A stretch of DNA of 64,000 nt, from the NCBI GenBank assembly GCA_050187175.1, contig JBFWXS010000004.1, forward strand, positions 62,001 to 126,000. The letters are read 5' to 3'. This document shows positions 16,478 through 24,669 of the stretch, piece by piece. The DNA is from Zeimonas sp050187175 (GTDB lineage: Bacteria > Pseudomonadota > Gammaproteobacteria > Burkholderiales > Burkholderiaceae_E). The number at the start of each line of letters is the position of its first letter. Within the stretch, counting starts at the first letter, position 1. A model generated the notes under the pieces. The model saw nothing but the letters and a program-made list of their open reading frames with translations. It was not told the DNA's origin and made no database searches. Both the position numbers and the translations under genes were made by a program.

Positions 16478-17204
16478 GTTCTGGTCCCCGTTCTCGTTCA
16501 TCGTCATCCAGCTCGCCCGCTTCATCCGCCCGAACGAGGTCACCTTCAGCGGTGTCAACTCGACGCCAGCGATGCTGGCCTGCATGCTGGCGCAGCGCGC
16601 GTACGACTTCTCCTTCACCTATCTGAACGTGGCCGGCGGCGTCGACCCAGCCTCGCTCGAAGCGCCGCTGTCGAGCAGCGATCCCGAGCTGTGCCGCGGT
16701 TCGGCCGCGATCTTCTCGAACGAGGATTTCTACGATCTGTGCGGCCGCGGCGGCATGGATCTCTGCTATCTGGGCGCGGCGCAGGTCGACGGCCTGGGGC
16801 GAACCAATGTGTCGTGCATCGGCGACTGGCATCATCCGCGCGTCCGGCTGCCCGGCGGCGGCGGCGGCGCCGTCATGCTGCCGACCGCCAGGCGCGCGGT
16901 CACGTGGCGAACCGAGCACAGCCGCCGCACCATGGTGGAGAAGCTCGATTTCGTCACCGCGTCCGGCGGCATGCATGGCGTGGTGACGCCGATCGCGGTG
17001 TTCGTCAAGCAGGACGGGCGCCTGGCCCTGCGCCATGTGCATCCGGATGTGTCAATCGACGAAGTCCGCGAGCGCACCGGCTTCACCTTCGACGCCTCGG
17101 CGGCTCAGCCGGCCAGCCCGCCGACGCAGGCCGAACGCGAGGCCTTGCAGGCGCTCGATCCCGGCGGCCGCTTCGAGCGCGACGCCGCCGTCCGCCTGCG
17201 TTGA
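16470..17204 (+). CDS. CoA-transferase-family protein, beta subunit (family I/IpdB-like fold)
   Basis: The 244-residue partner starts inside the alpha-subunit gene and shows the beta-subunit fold (SPFSFIVIQLARFIRPNEV, MDLCYLGAAQVDGLGRTNVS). Family I transferases use a Glu in an S-E-N-G-like motif here. The corresponding region reads APLSSSDPELCRGSAAIF and I see no such motif. IpdAB-type hydrolases, which open rings of CoA-linked steroid fragments, also lack the transferase glutamate. Transfer versus hydrolysis cannot be settled from sequence alone. Confidence 0.83.
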   Translation: MREFWSPFSFIVIQLARFIRPNEVTFSGVNSTPAMLACMLAQRAYDFSFTYLNVAGGVDPASLEAPLSSSDPELCRGSAAIFSNEDFYDLCGRGGMDLCYLGAAQVDGLGRTNVSCIGDWHHPRVRLPGGGGGAVMLPTARRAVTWRTEHSRRTMVEKLDFVTASGGMHGVVTPIAVFVKQDGRLALRHVHPDVSIDEVRERTGFTFDASAAQPASPPTQAEREALQALDPGGRFERDAAVRLR

Positions 17205-17209
17205 GCCGC

Positions 17210-18730
17210 ATGAGCATCCTCGATCATCCCTCGGTGGGACACGCCGTGCAGCGGGCTCTTGCCGAACCCGGGCAGGGCGCGCGTGTCGCGCTGAGCAGCC
17301 CGCATGGCGAGCTCGGCCGCACGGCGCTGGCCGACGCGATCGCCGCTGTCGCTGCCCGTATCAGCGATGCACGGGTGCCGCGTCAGGCGGTGGTCGGCGT
17401 GCTGTCCGCGCGCAAGGATCTCGCCGCCTGCGCGCTGCTGGGCGCCATGCAGGCCGGTGTCATCGCATGGCCGATCGACGCTCGCACCTCCCCCGACGAA
17501 CTGTTCACGCGGATGCGCGCGCTCGGGGTGTGCTGGCTGCTTGCCGATCCTGCGGCGGCGGCGGCGCTGCGCGGCGCGGGCTGCCCGATCCCCGGCACCC
17601 TCATCGAGGTGGGCGCCGGCGGTTCCGGCGAGACCTATCTGGATGAAGCGACGCAGCCCGACGACGGCGCGCTGCTGCTGCTGACCTCCGGCAGCACCGG
17701 CGAGCCCAAGGGCATCGTGCTGTCGCATCGCAATCTGCTGGCCAATGCGTTCGGTGTCGCCGAGCACACCGGCATCGACGCGAACGACCGGCTGCTGCAC
17801 GTGATGCCCATCCATCACACGAACGGCATCAACAACCAGCTGATCACGCCGCTGCTGTGCGGCGCTGCTGTCGCCTTGATGGACAGCTTCAGCGTCAGCC
17901 GCTTCTTCGAGCAGGTCCAGGCCTACCGCCCCAGCTACGTCACCGGCGTGCCGACCATGTACATGCGGCTGCTCGCGCAGCCGGTGCCGGCCGGTGCCAT
18001 GCGCACGCTGCGCTTCGCGCGCTGCGGTTCGGCGCCCATCAGCGAGGATCAGCACCGCGCGGTCGAGGCGCATCTCGGTGTACCGCTGATCGTTTCCTAT
18101 GGACTGTCCGAAGCCACCTGCACGTCGACGATGAATCCGGTCGATGCGCGACGCATCGGCTCGGTGGGTACGGTGCTGGCGGGCCAGCGTGTCATGATCA
18201 TGCAGCCGGGTAGCGATGCGGAGCTGCCGGCGGGTGCCGAAGGAGAAGTCTGCATCGGCGGGCCGTGCGTGATGCGCGGCTACGTCGGCGCCGACGATCG
18301 CTCGCCGCGAGGCGTGACGGCGGCGGGCGTGCTGCGCACCGGCGATCTGGGCCGGTTCGACGCCGACGGCTATCTGTTCGTCACCGGCCGGATCAAGGAC
18401 GTGATCATCCGCGGCGGCGAGAACCTGTCGCCGCAGCTGATCGAGAGTGCGGTGCGTTCGCATCCGCAGATCCTCGCCTGCGCCGTCGTCGGCGCGCCGG
18501 ACGATGATCTCGGCGAGGTGCCGGTGGCTTTCATCGTGGGCCGCGAAGCGCAGGCCATCGATCCCGCGACGCTGGAGGCGCACGTCGCCGAGCGGCTGCA
18601 TCCGCGGCTGCGCCCGGCGGCCTTCGTGCCGCTGCCGGCATTGCCGGAGAACGGCGTCGGCAAGATCGATCTGCCGCGGTTGCGGGCCATGGCGCGAGGC
18701 CTGGCCCGTCCGGTCCGCCAGCCGATGTGA
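17210..18730 (+). CDS. Acyl-CoA synthetase (AMP-forming, AMP-binding family)
   Basis: The 506-residue ligase shows the adenylation signature LLLTSGSTGEPKGIVLSHRN, the SYGLSEATCT loop, RTGDLGRFDADGYLFVTGR, the hinge IKDVIIRGGENLSPQLIE and a catalytic Lys in NGVGKIDLPR. It activates a carboxylic acid with ATP and CoA. ATG 17210 lies five bases after the beta-subunit stop; the same frame stays open upstream but only as an overlap. It completes a three-gene operon with the CoA-transferase-fold pair. Confidence 0.92.
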   Translation: MSILDHPSVGHAVQRALAEPGQGARVALSSPHGELGRTALADAIAAVAARISDARVPRQAVVGVLSARKDLAACALLGAMQAGVIAWPIDARTSPDELFTRMRALGVCWLLADPAAAAALRGAGCPIPGTLIEVGAGGSGETYLDEATQPDDGALLLLTSGSTGEPKGIVLSHRNLLANAFGVAEHTGIDANDRLLHVMPIHHTNGINNQLITPLLCGAAVALMDSFSVSRFFEQVQAYRPSYVTGVPTMYMRLLAQPVPAGAMRTLRFARCGSAPISEDQHRAVEAHLGVPLIVSYGLSEATCTSTMNPVDARRIGSVGTVLAGQRVMIMQPGSDAELPAGAEGEVCIGGPCVMRGYVGADDRSPRGVTAAGVLRTGDLGRFDADGYLFVTGRIKDVIIRGGENLSPQLIESAVRSHPQILACAVVGAPDDDLGEVPVAFIVGREAQAIDPATLEAHVAERLHPRLRPAAFVPLPALPENGVGKIDLPRLRAMARGLARPVRQPM

Positions 18731-18792
18731 CCGTCGCGTACGGAGACTGCCTCATGCCGCCCCGCACACCGCCGCTGACGACCATGATCGAA

Positions 18793-19614
18793 TCAGCGCC
18801 GATTGGCCGCCTGCGGAACCGGCGATCCCGCGAAACCCAGTTCGCGCGAGACCGACTCGGCCGCCGCCACGACCAGCGGCGCCGTCGTGCGCATGACCGC
18901 GTCGGTGAGGCGTTCGCCGGGTCCGGCGATGCCTATCGCCGCGACCGCCAGTCCCCGGCCGTCGAAGACCGCCGCGGCCAGACCGCGCACGCCGCCGCGC
19001 CACTCGCCGCGATTGATCGCATAGCCCTTCTGGCGCACGCGTTCGAGCTCCTTGTCGAGCTGCGCCCGCGTGGTGATGGTCAGCGGCGTGAACGATTCCA
19101 TCGCGGCAGCGGCGCTGTCGATCACGGCCTCGTCGGCGTAGGCCAGCAGCGCGCGGCCCGTGGCCACGCAATAGGCCGGCGCCCGTCCGCCGATGCGCGT
19201 GAAGGCCCGGATCGGCTGCGGACTGTCGAGCTTGTCGAGGTACAGCACTTCCGCGCCGTCGAGGATGGACAGATGCACCGTCTCCTTCGTGCGTGCCGCG
19301 AGCTCGTGCATCGTCGGAGCGGCCAGCCGGCGCAGATCGATGCGGTCGGCCAGCCGCTGGCCCAGCTCCCACAGCTTGAGGCTGCATTCGTACTCGCCGT
19401 GGGCGGTCTGGCGCACCCAGCCCGCGCCGCGCATCACCTGCAGCAGCCGGTGGACGCCGCTCTTGGGCATGGACAGGCGCCGCGCGATCTCGCTGACGCC
19501 GAGCGCCGCCTCGCTGTCGGCGAGCAGCTCCAGCAGGACGAAGCCCTTCAGCAGCGAGCCGGACAGCTCGGGCGCGGCTTCGGCAGGCGCCGACTTCCTG
19601 GAATTGCTTGGCAT
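18793..19614 (-). CDS. IclR-family regulator (probable controller of 14558-23507)
   Basis: The 273-residue protein has an N-terminal winged helix (LGVSEIARRLSMPKSGVHRL) and a C-terminal IclR effector domain (AYCVATGRALLAYADEAVID, GYAINRGEWRGGVRGLAAAV). Tandem GTTC-N9-GAAC sites start 12 bases upstream of its ATG, and closely matching sites precede the aldolase and CoA-transferase-fold operons. This indicates autoregulation and control of both flanking clusters. IclR proteins bind such sites as dimers of dimers and respond to small aromatic or organic acids; the effector is unknown. Confidence 0.92.
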   Translation of the reverse strand: MPSNSRKSAPAEAAPELSGSLLKGFVLLELLADSEAALGVSEIARRLSMPKSGVHRLLQVMRGAGWVRQTAHGEYECSLKLWELGQRLADRIDLRRLAAPTMHELAARTKETVHLSILDGAEVLYLDKLDSPQPIRAFTRIGGRAPAYCVATGRALLAYADEAVIDSAAAAMESFTPLTITTRAQLDKELERVRQKGYAINRGEWRGGVRGLAAAVFDGRGLAVAAIGIAGPGERLTDAVMRTTAPLVVAAAESVSRELGFAGSPVPQAANRR

Positions 19615-19625
19615 CGGGTCCGATT

Positions 19626-19662
19626 GTTCAATTAAATTGAATATTGTTCATTATATTGGAAC
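19626..19662. promoter_or_regulatory. Tandem GTTC-N9-GAAC operators between iclR and the flavin reductase gene
   Basis: Site 19626-19642 is GTTCAATTAAATTGAAT, containing the perfect palindrome TTCAATT-A-AATTGAA. Site 19646-19662 is GTTCATTATATTGGAAC. Starts are 20 bp apart. The second is nearly identical to the site over the CoA-transferase-fold gene start (one mismatch in 17). The pair lies between divergent genes and can serve both. Confidence 0.85.
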
Positions 19663-19704
19663 AACCGTCGTCATTCAACGACGTCATTCAAGGCTGAACC
19701 GACC

Positions 19705-20262
19705 ATGAACATCCTGTCTTCAGGCGCATCCTCGAGCGTCGCCGGCTCGCTGCCGCTACTGGCCGACTGGGATCAGCGCAGCCTGCGCCAGGCGCTCGGC
19801 CGCTTCGCGACCGGCGTCACCATCGTCACCACCCGCCGTCCCGACGGCAGCTGCGTCGGCTTGACCGCGAACTCGTTCAATTCCGTCTCGCTGGATCCGG
19901 CGCTGGTGCTGTGGTGCCTGGGCAAGGGGCAGGGCAGCAGCGCCGTGTTCCGAAGCAGCACGCATTTCGCGATCAACATCCTGTCGTCCGAACAGGTCGA
20001 GCTGTCGCGCCGCTTCGCCAGCCCCATCGAGGACCGCTTCGCCGGCGTCGATTATGCATGCGACGACGTCGCGGCGCCGCTGATTCGCGGCTGCGCGGCC
20101 TGGTTCGTATGCCGGCATCGCGTGCATCACGAGGTCGGTGATCACGTGCTGTTCATAGGCGAAGTCGAAGCCTTCGGCACCGCGGCGGAACAGCCGCTGC
20201 TGTTCTGCGACGGAAGTTATGCCGTACCCGAATCGATGAGTCGCGCGGCCTGCAGCCGCTGA
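19705..20262 (+). CDS. NAD(P)H:flavin oxidoreductase (HpaC/RutF-like FMN-binding)
   Basis: The 185-residue protein is a split-barrel flavin reductase. It shows LRQALGRFATGVTIVTTRRP, GLTANSFNSVSLDPALVLWC and HFAINILSSEQ. Such proteins supply reduced FMN or FAD to a separate monooxygenase. The likely partner is the acyl-CoA-dehydrogenase-fold protein at 21320 in the same operon. It is divergent from iclR across the tandem operator. Confidence 0.9.
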   Translation: MNILSSGASSSVAGSLPLLADWDQRSLRQALGRFATGVTIVTTRRPDGSCVGLTANSFNSVSLDPALVLWCLGKGQGSSAVFRSSTHFAINILSSEQVELSRRFASPIEDRFAGVDYACDDVAAPLIRGCAAWFVCRHRVHHEVGDHVLFIGEVEAFGTAAEQPLLFCDGSYAVPESMSRAACSR

Positions 20263-20302
20263 GTCACCGGCTCGATCGAGACCTTTCAACCGTGGAGATT
20301 CG

Positions 20303-21283
20303 ATGATGCGTTTCAAGTCCTTCTTCGCAGTGGCCTTCGGCTTGCTGCTGGCCGCCGGCGCCGCGCTCGCGGACAACTATCCGTCCAAACCGGTCGTCCT
20401 GCTCGTTCCCTATCCGCCGGGCGGGCCGGCGGACTCGCTGGCGCGAATCGTCAACGGGCCGCTGTCCAAGCTGCTGGAACAGACCGTGCTCGTCGAGAAC
20501 CTCGGCGGCGTCGGCGGTACGCTGGGCGCGCAGAAAGTGCTGTCGGCGCCGGCCGACGGCCACTACGTGTTCCAGGGTTCGCCCAATGAAGTGATGCTGG
20601 CGCCCCTGGTCAACGCCGCGGTGAAGATCCGTCCCGAGGACTTCCGGCTGATTCATCCGATCTCCAATGGCGTGCTGGTGCTGGTGGCGAGCAAGGATCT
20701 GCCGGTGCGCAGCGCGGACGACCTGGTCGAGCTGGCGCGCAGACCGTCGGAGAAGCCGCTGACCTACGGCAGCGTCGGCATCGGTTCGCTGAACCACCTG
20801 ATCGTCGAGGACATGCAGCGCCGTGTCGGCACCAAGGCGGTCCACGTGGCCTACAAGGGCAGCGCGCCGCTGCTGCAGGATCTCGTCGGCGGCCAGATCT
20901 CGTTCGCGGTACTGGTCTATGGTCCGGCCGTCGGCGCGATGGCGGAGCAGGGCCGGCTGAAGCTGATCGGCCAGTTCCCCGCCAAGCGCTCCGAGCTTCT
21001 GAAGGACGTGCCCACCGTCGGCGAAGGCCGTCTGCTGAAGGGCTTCCAGTACACGACCTGGGCCGGCTTCATGCTGCCGAAGAACGTGCCCGAGGCGATC
21101 GCGCAGCGGCTGAACCAGGCGCTGGCCAAGGTGATGCAGGACCCGCAGGTGCGCTCGCAGCTCGCGGCGCAGGTCCTGGAGGCCGCCGCGCCGATGTCGC
21201 TGAGCGAAGCCGAGCGTTTCTATCAGGCCGAATCCACAGGCTATCGCGAAGTGGCCCGCGCGATCGGCCTGCAGCCTCAATAG
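20303..21283 (+). CDS. Bug-family (TctC) solute receptor
   Basis: The 326-residue protein has a clean signal peptide (FFAVAFGLLLAAGAALAD). The receptor core is YPSKPVVLLVPYPPGGPADS, ENLGGVGGTLG, SAPADGHYVF and VAYKGSAPLLQDLVGGQ. A GTGGAGATTCG leader precedes the start. It lies in the same plus-strand operon as the flavin reductase and acyl-CoA-dehydrogenase-fold genes and is likely to capture the substrate of that pathway. No membrane partners are nearby. Confidence 0.9.
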   Translation: MMRFKSFFAVAFGLLLAAGAALADNYPSKPVVLLVPYPPGGPADSLARIVNGPLSKLLEQTVLVENLGGVGGTLGAQKVLSAPADGHYVFQGSPNEVMLAPLVNAAVKIRPEDFRLIHPISNGVLVLVASKDLPVRSADDLVELARRPSEKPLTYGSVGIGSLNHLIVEDMQRRVGTKAVHVAYKGSAPLLQDLVGGQISFAVLVYGPAVGAMAEQGRLKLIGQFPAKRSELLKDVPTVGEGRLLKGFQYTTWAGFMLPKNVPEAIAQRLNQALAKVMQDPQVRSQLAAQVLEAAAPMSLSEAERFYQAESTGYREVARAIGLQPQ

Positions 21284-21319
21284 ATCGGCTGCCGAATCCA
21301 CTCTTTACGGAACATACCG

Positions 21320-22558
21320 ATGAAGTTCGACCTCAGTCCGAAACAACTGGAGCTGCTGGGCATCGCCCGGGAGCTGGGGCAATCCAGGTTCGCACCGCGG
21401 GCCAGCGACTACGACCGCACCGCTACCTTCCCGACGGAGAACTACAAGGACCTGCGCGAAGCGGGCTTCCTGCGGCTGTGCGTACCCGAAGCCTACGGCG
21501 GCCTCGGCGCCGACTACCAGACCTACATGCTGGTGGCCGCCGAGATCGGGCGCTGGTGCGGCGCGACCGCGCTGACCTTCAACATGCATACCTGCGCGAC
21601 CATGTATGCGGGCTTCATGCTCGACAGCTATCCGCTGTCGGACGCCGAGCGCGCCGCGCAGCACAAGCGGCGGCAGCATCACTTCGGACGCATCGTCGAG
21701 GAGGGGAGCTTGTACTCGCAACCCTTCTCCGAAGGCGGCGAGGACTGGACGCAGCGGCCGTACGCGACCTCGGCGCGCCGTGTCGACGGCGGCTGGCTGC
21801 TCAACGGCAAGAAAATCTTCGCTTCGCTGTCCGGCGCCGCGGACTTCCACGGCATCACCTGCACCGAGATCCTCGGTGAAGGCGTCACGCCGACCTTCCA
21901 GGACACCGTCTACCTGGCGGTCGACCAGAACAGTCCGGGCTTCCAGATCGTAGGCGATTGGGACCCGCTGGGCATGCGCGGCACCGTGTCGCGTACGCTG
22001 CTGCTGAAGGACGTGTTCGTGCCCGAGCGCGAGCAGGTGATGCCCAAGGGCACCTACTTCGACATGCGCAAGCTGTGGCCGCACGGCTTCATCACCGTCA
22101 GCCCGGCCTACATGGGCATCGCCGAAGGCGCGGTCGACTTCACTATCCGCTACCTGCGCGGCGAGATCGAAGGCATGCCGCCCGTGCGCCGGCGCCACTA
22201 TCCGACCAAGCGCCTGGCGGTGGCGCAGCTGCAGATCATGCTCGAACAGACGCGGGCCATGTACCACCGCGTGATCACCGATGCGCGCCCCAATCCGTCC
22301 AAGGAGGACATCATCCGGATGTACGCGGGCCACTACACGGTGATGGAGAACAGCAACGAGATCTGCCAGCTCGCCATCCGCACCTGCGGCGGACAGGCCA
22401 TGCTGAAATCGCTGCCGCTCGAGCGCATGTATCGCGACAGCCGCTGCGGCGCGCTGATGCTGCCGTTCACCGCCGAGATCTGCCTCGACCGCGTCGGCTA
22501 TCTGTCTCTGTACTCGATGGAGGAGTTCGAGAACCTGCCGCCGCCCAAGGCCGATTGA
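21320..22558 (+). CDS. Acyl-CoA-dehydrogenase-fold flavoenzyme, possible monooxygenase
   Basis: The 412-residue protein has the ACAD layout: N-terminal helices (LREAGFLRLCVPEAYGGLGA), a middle beta domain (GWLLNGKKIFASLSGAADFH, DPLGMRGTVSRTLLLKDVFV) and C-terminal helices (RTCGGQAMLKSLPLERMYRD). In classical dehydrogenases RD is followed by a YEGTSEI-type motif carrying the catalytic Glu; here the segment is SRCGALMLPFTAEI and that Glu is absent. A flavin reductase gene lies in the same operon, so a two-component flavin monooxygenase of the HsaA/DszC type is plausible. A dehydrogenase with its base elsewhere remains possible. Confidence 0.85.
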   Translation: MKFDLSPKQLELLGIARELGQSRFAPRASDYDRTATFPTENYKDLREAGFLRLCVPEAYGGLGADYQTYMLVAAEIGRWCGATALTFNMHTCATMYAGFMLDSYPLSDAERAAQHKRRQHHFGRIVEEGSLYSQPFSEGGEDWTQRPYATSARRVDGGWLLNGKKIFASLSGAADFHGITCTEILGEGVTPTFQDTVYLAVDQNSPGFQIVGDWDPLGMRGTVSRTLLLKDVFVPEREQVMPKGTYFDMRKLWPHGFITVSPAYMGIAEGAVDFTIRYLRGEIEGMPPVRRRHYPTKRLAVAQLQIMLEQTRAMYHRVITDARPNPSKEDIIRMYAGHYTVMENSNEICQLAIRTCGGQAMLKSLPLERMYRDSRCGALMLPFTAEICLDRVGYLSLYSMEEFENLPPPKAD

Positions 22559-22559
22559 G

Positions 22560-23507
22560 GTGAGCGGGTTCGTCATCGCCAGCCAGATCGGCGCGCGCTT
22601 CGACGAGCGTCTGCGCGCCTGCCTGCCGCAGGCCACGGTCGTGAGCATCGCGCAGCGGGTGCCGCGCGAGCTGCCGCCCGGCACGCAGGTCCTGCTGGCC
22701 GTGCCCATGATCGCGCCCGGCGATCGCCGCGAGTATCCGGCGCCCGCCGGCTGGCCCGGCGATCTGCGCTGGATCCAGCTGGTTTCGGTCGGCATCGATC
22801 CCTATCCGCCGTGGCTGTTGCGCGCCGCGCCGGTCAGCACGGCGCGCGGCACCTCGTCGCAGGCGGTGGCCGAGTTCGCGATGGCGGCTATCTTCGCCGC
22901 GGCCAAGCGGCTTCCTGATCTGTGGATCCGCGATGCCGTGCAATGGCGGCATACGCCGCTGAGCGCGGTGGCCGGCAGCTCGCTGGGCATCGTCGGCTGG
23001 GGCGGCATCGCCCGGACGCTGGCGCCGATGGCGCTCGCGCTGGGCATGCGCGTATCGGTGCTGCGCCGCTCGGCGGCACCGACCGGCGTGGCCGGCGTCG
23101 AAACGCTTGCCGATCTGCGGGCCCTGATGGCCGTCAGCGATCATCTGGTCCTGGCGGCGCCGGCGACACCGCAGACGCGGCATCTGATCAATCGCGAAGC
23201 ACTGTCGCACGCGCGGCCCGGACTGCATCTGATCAACGTCGCGCGCGGCAGCCTGGTCGACCAGGACGCGCTGTTCGACGCGCTGGACAGCGGTCGCCTG
23301 TCGCGCGCCACGCTCGACGTCACCGAGCCGGAGCCGCTGCCGGCGGGGCATCCGCTGTACGCGCATCCGCGCGCCTGGATCACGCCGCATACGAGCTCGA
23401 TCTCGCCGGCGACCGAGGATGCATTCCTTGCCAAGGTGCTGCGCGGCATCGAACGGCTGCAGGCGGGAGAGATGCCCGAGGATCTGCTCGAGGCGGGCGG
23501 CGGCTGA
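22560..23507 (+). CDS. D-2-hydroxyacid dehydrogenase family protein
   Basis: The 315-residue enzyme has an NAD-binding motif at SLGIVGWGGIARTLAPMA and the catalytic residues Arg (INVARGSLVDQDAL), Glu (LDVTEPEPLP) and His (WITPHTSS). It reduces 2-oxoacids or oxidises 2-hydroxyacids. The start is GTG at 22560, one base after the preceding stop; no better start exists before the conserved strand. It ends the operon beginning at 19705. Confidence 0.9.
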   Translation: MSGFVIASQIGARFDERLRACLPQATVVSIAQRVPRELPPGTQVLLAVPMIAPGDRREYPAPAGWPGDLRWIQLVSVGIDPYPPWLLRAAPVSTARGTSSQAVAEFAMAAIFAAAKRLPDLWIRDAVQWRHTPLSAVAGSSLGIVGWGGIARTLAPMALALGMRVSVLRRSAAPTGVAGVETLADLRALMAVSDHLVLAAPATPQTRHLINREALSHARPGLHLINVARGSLVDQDALFDALDSGRLSRATLDVTEPEPLPAGHPLYAHPRAWITPHTSSISPATEDAFLAKVLRGIERLQAGEMPEDLLEAGGG

Positions 23508-23561
23508 CGCTTCAGACGTCGCCGCGCCAGGCCGCCGTGCCAGCCGGTGCGGCCTGCCCGC

Positions 23562-23618
23562 CTCAGCCCGCGATCGATGCCTCAACCCGCGATCGACGTC
23601 TCAGCCCGCGATCGACGC
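23562..23618 (-). repeat. Three-copy 19-bp tandem repeat spanning a stop codon
   Basis: Units at 23562-23580, 23581-23599 and 23600-23618 share the consensus CTCAGCCCGCGATCGACGC with one to three changes each. On the minus strand the right-hand unit contains the stop codon of the nitronate-monooxygenase-like gene. Two further copies, each with its own TGA, follow downstream. Confidence 0.9.
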
Positions 23619-24575
23619 CTCGGCGAGCCGCGCGAACCGGCGCGACGCCTGCCGGTACTCGCGCTCCAGCCCGTCGACCACCGCCGCGACCGATTCGATC
23701 TGCTTGATCTGTCCCAGCCCGTGGCCGCCGGTCCATGTGTCGACCCAGCGGCGCGCCTTCAATGAACGGTTGCTGTCGTAGTTGCGGTCGGGCGTCGGCG
23801 GCAGATCGTCGGGGTCGAGCCCGGCGTTGCGTAGCGACGGCTTCAGCCAGCTGGCCGGCGTGCCCGTGATGCTCGCGCTGACCACCAGGTCGCCGACCCC
23901 GCTGTCGACCAGCATCTGCTTGTACTGAGGCTTGGCCAGGCTCTCGTCGGTAGGAATGAAGCGGGTGCCCATGTAGACCAGGTCGGCGCCGGCCGCGATG
24001 GCCCCGGCGATTCCCGCTCCGCCCGCGATGCCGCCGCCGATGACGATCAGGCCGTCGAAGAACTCGCGCAGCGCGGCCACGAAGGCGAACGGCGACAGCC
24101 AGCCGGTGTGGCCGCCGGCGCCGGCGCAGATGCAGGCCAGGCCGTCGACGCCCGCGTCGACCGCCTTGCGTGCCAGGTTCAGGTTCACCACGTCGGCGAG
24201 CACGATGCCGCCGTAGCCGCGTACCACTTCCATCGCAGGCTTGGGACTGCCCAGTGCCGTGATCACGATCGGCGGGCGGTATTTGGCCACCAGCGCCAGA
24301 TCGTCGGCCAGCCGCGTGTTCGACGAATGCGTGACCAGATTGGCCGCCCACGGACCGATCCTGCGGCCGGGTTCGGCCGCCTCGAGCGCCTTGAGCTCGC
24401 TGGTGATGCGATGCATCCATTCGTCCAGCACTTCGATGGGCCGGGCATTGGGCGTCGGGAACGCGCCGACGATGCCGGCCCGGCAGGCCGCGATCACCAT
24501 GTCGGGGCCGGACACCAGGAACATCGGCGCGGCGACTACCGGCAGGCGCAGCGAACGGATCAATTCAGCGGACAT
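23601..24575 (-). CDS. Nitronate monooxygenase / 2-nitropropane dioxygenase family protein
   Basis: The 324-residue TIM-barrel flavoprotein shows LPVVAAPMFLVSGPDMVIAA, the FMN-binding CAGAGGHTG and the phosphate-binding VIGGGIAGGAGIAGAIAAG, then DLVYMGTRFIPTDES. The family covers nitronate monooxygenases and FMN-dependent enoyl reductases. Start 24575 follows GGAG with nine-base spacing; an upstream ATG at 24602 lacks a site. It is the last gene of the minus-strand cassette from 30009. Confidence 0.9.
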   Translation of the reverse strand: MSAELIRSLRLPVVAAPMFLVSGPDMVIAACRAGIVGAFPTPNARPIEVLDEWMHRITSELKALEAAEPGRRIGPWAANLVTHSSNTRLADDLALVAKYRPPIVITALGSPKPAMEVVRGYGGIVLADVVNLNLARKAVDAGVDGLACICAGAGGHTGWLSPFAFVAALREFFDGLIVIGGGIAGGAGIAGAIAAGADLVYMGTRFIPTDESLAKPQYKQMLVDSGVGDLVVSASITGTPASWLKPSLRNAGLDPDDLPPTPDRNYDSNRSLKARRWVDTWTGGHGLGQIKQIESVAAVVDGLEREYRQASRRFARLAEASIAG

Positions 24576-24669
24576 CGACAAACACTCCATGGAGGTCGGC
24601 AATCAGGGCGGCCGGACAGGCTGGAACGGCCGAGGGTCCGGCCGAGGGGGTAGTTTGCGTCAGCCGGCT

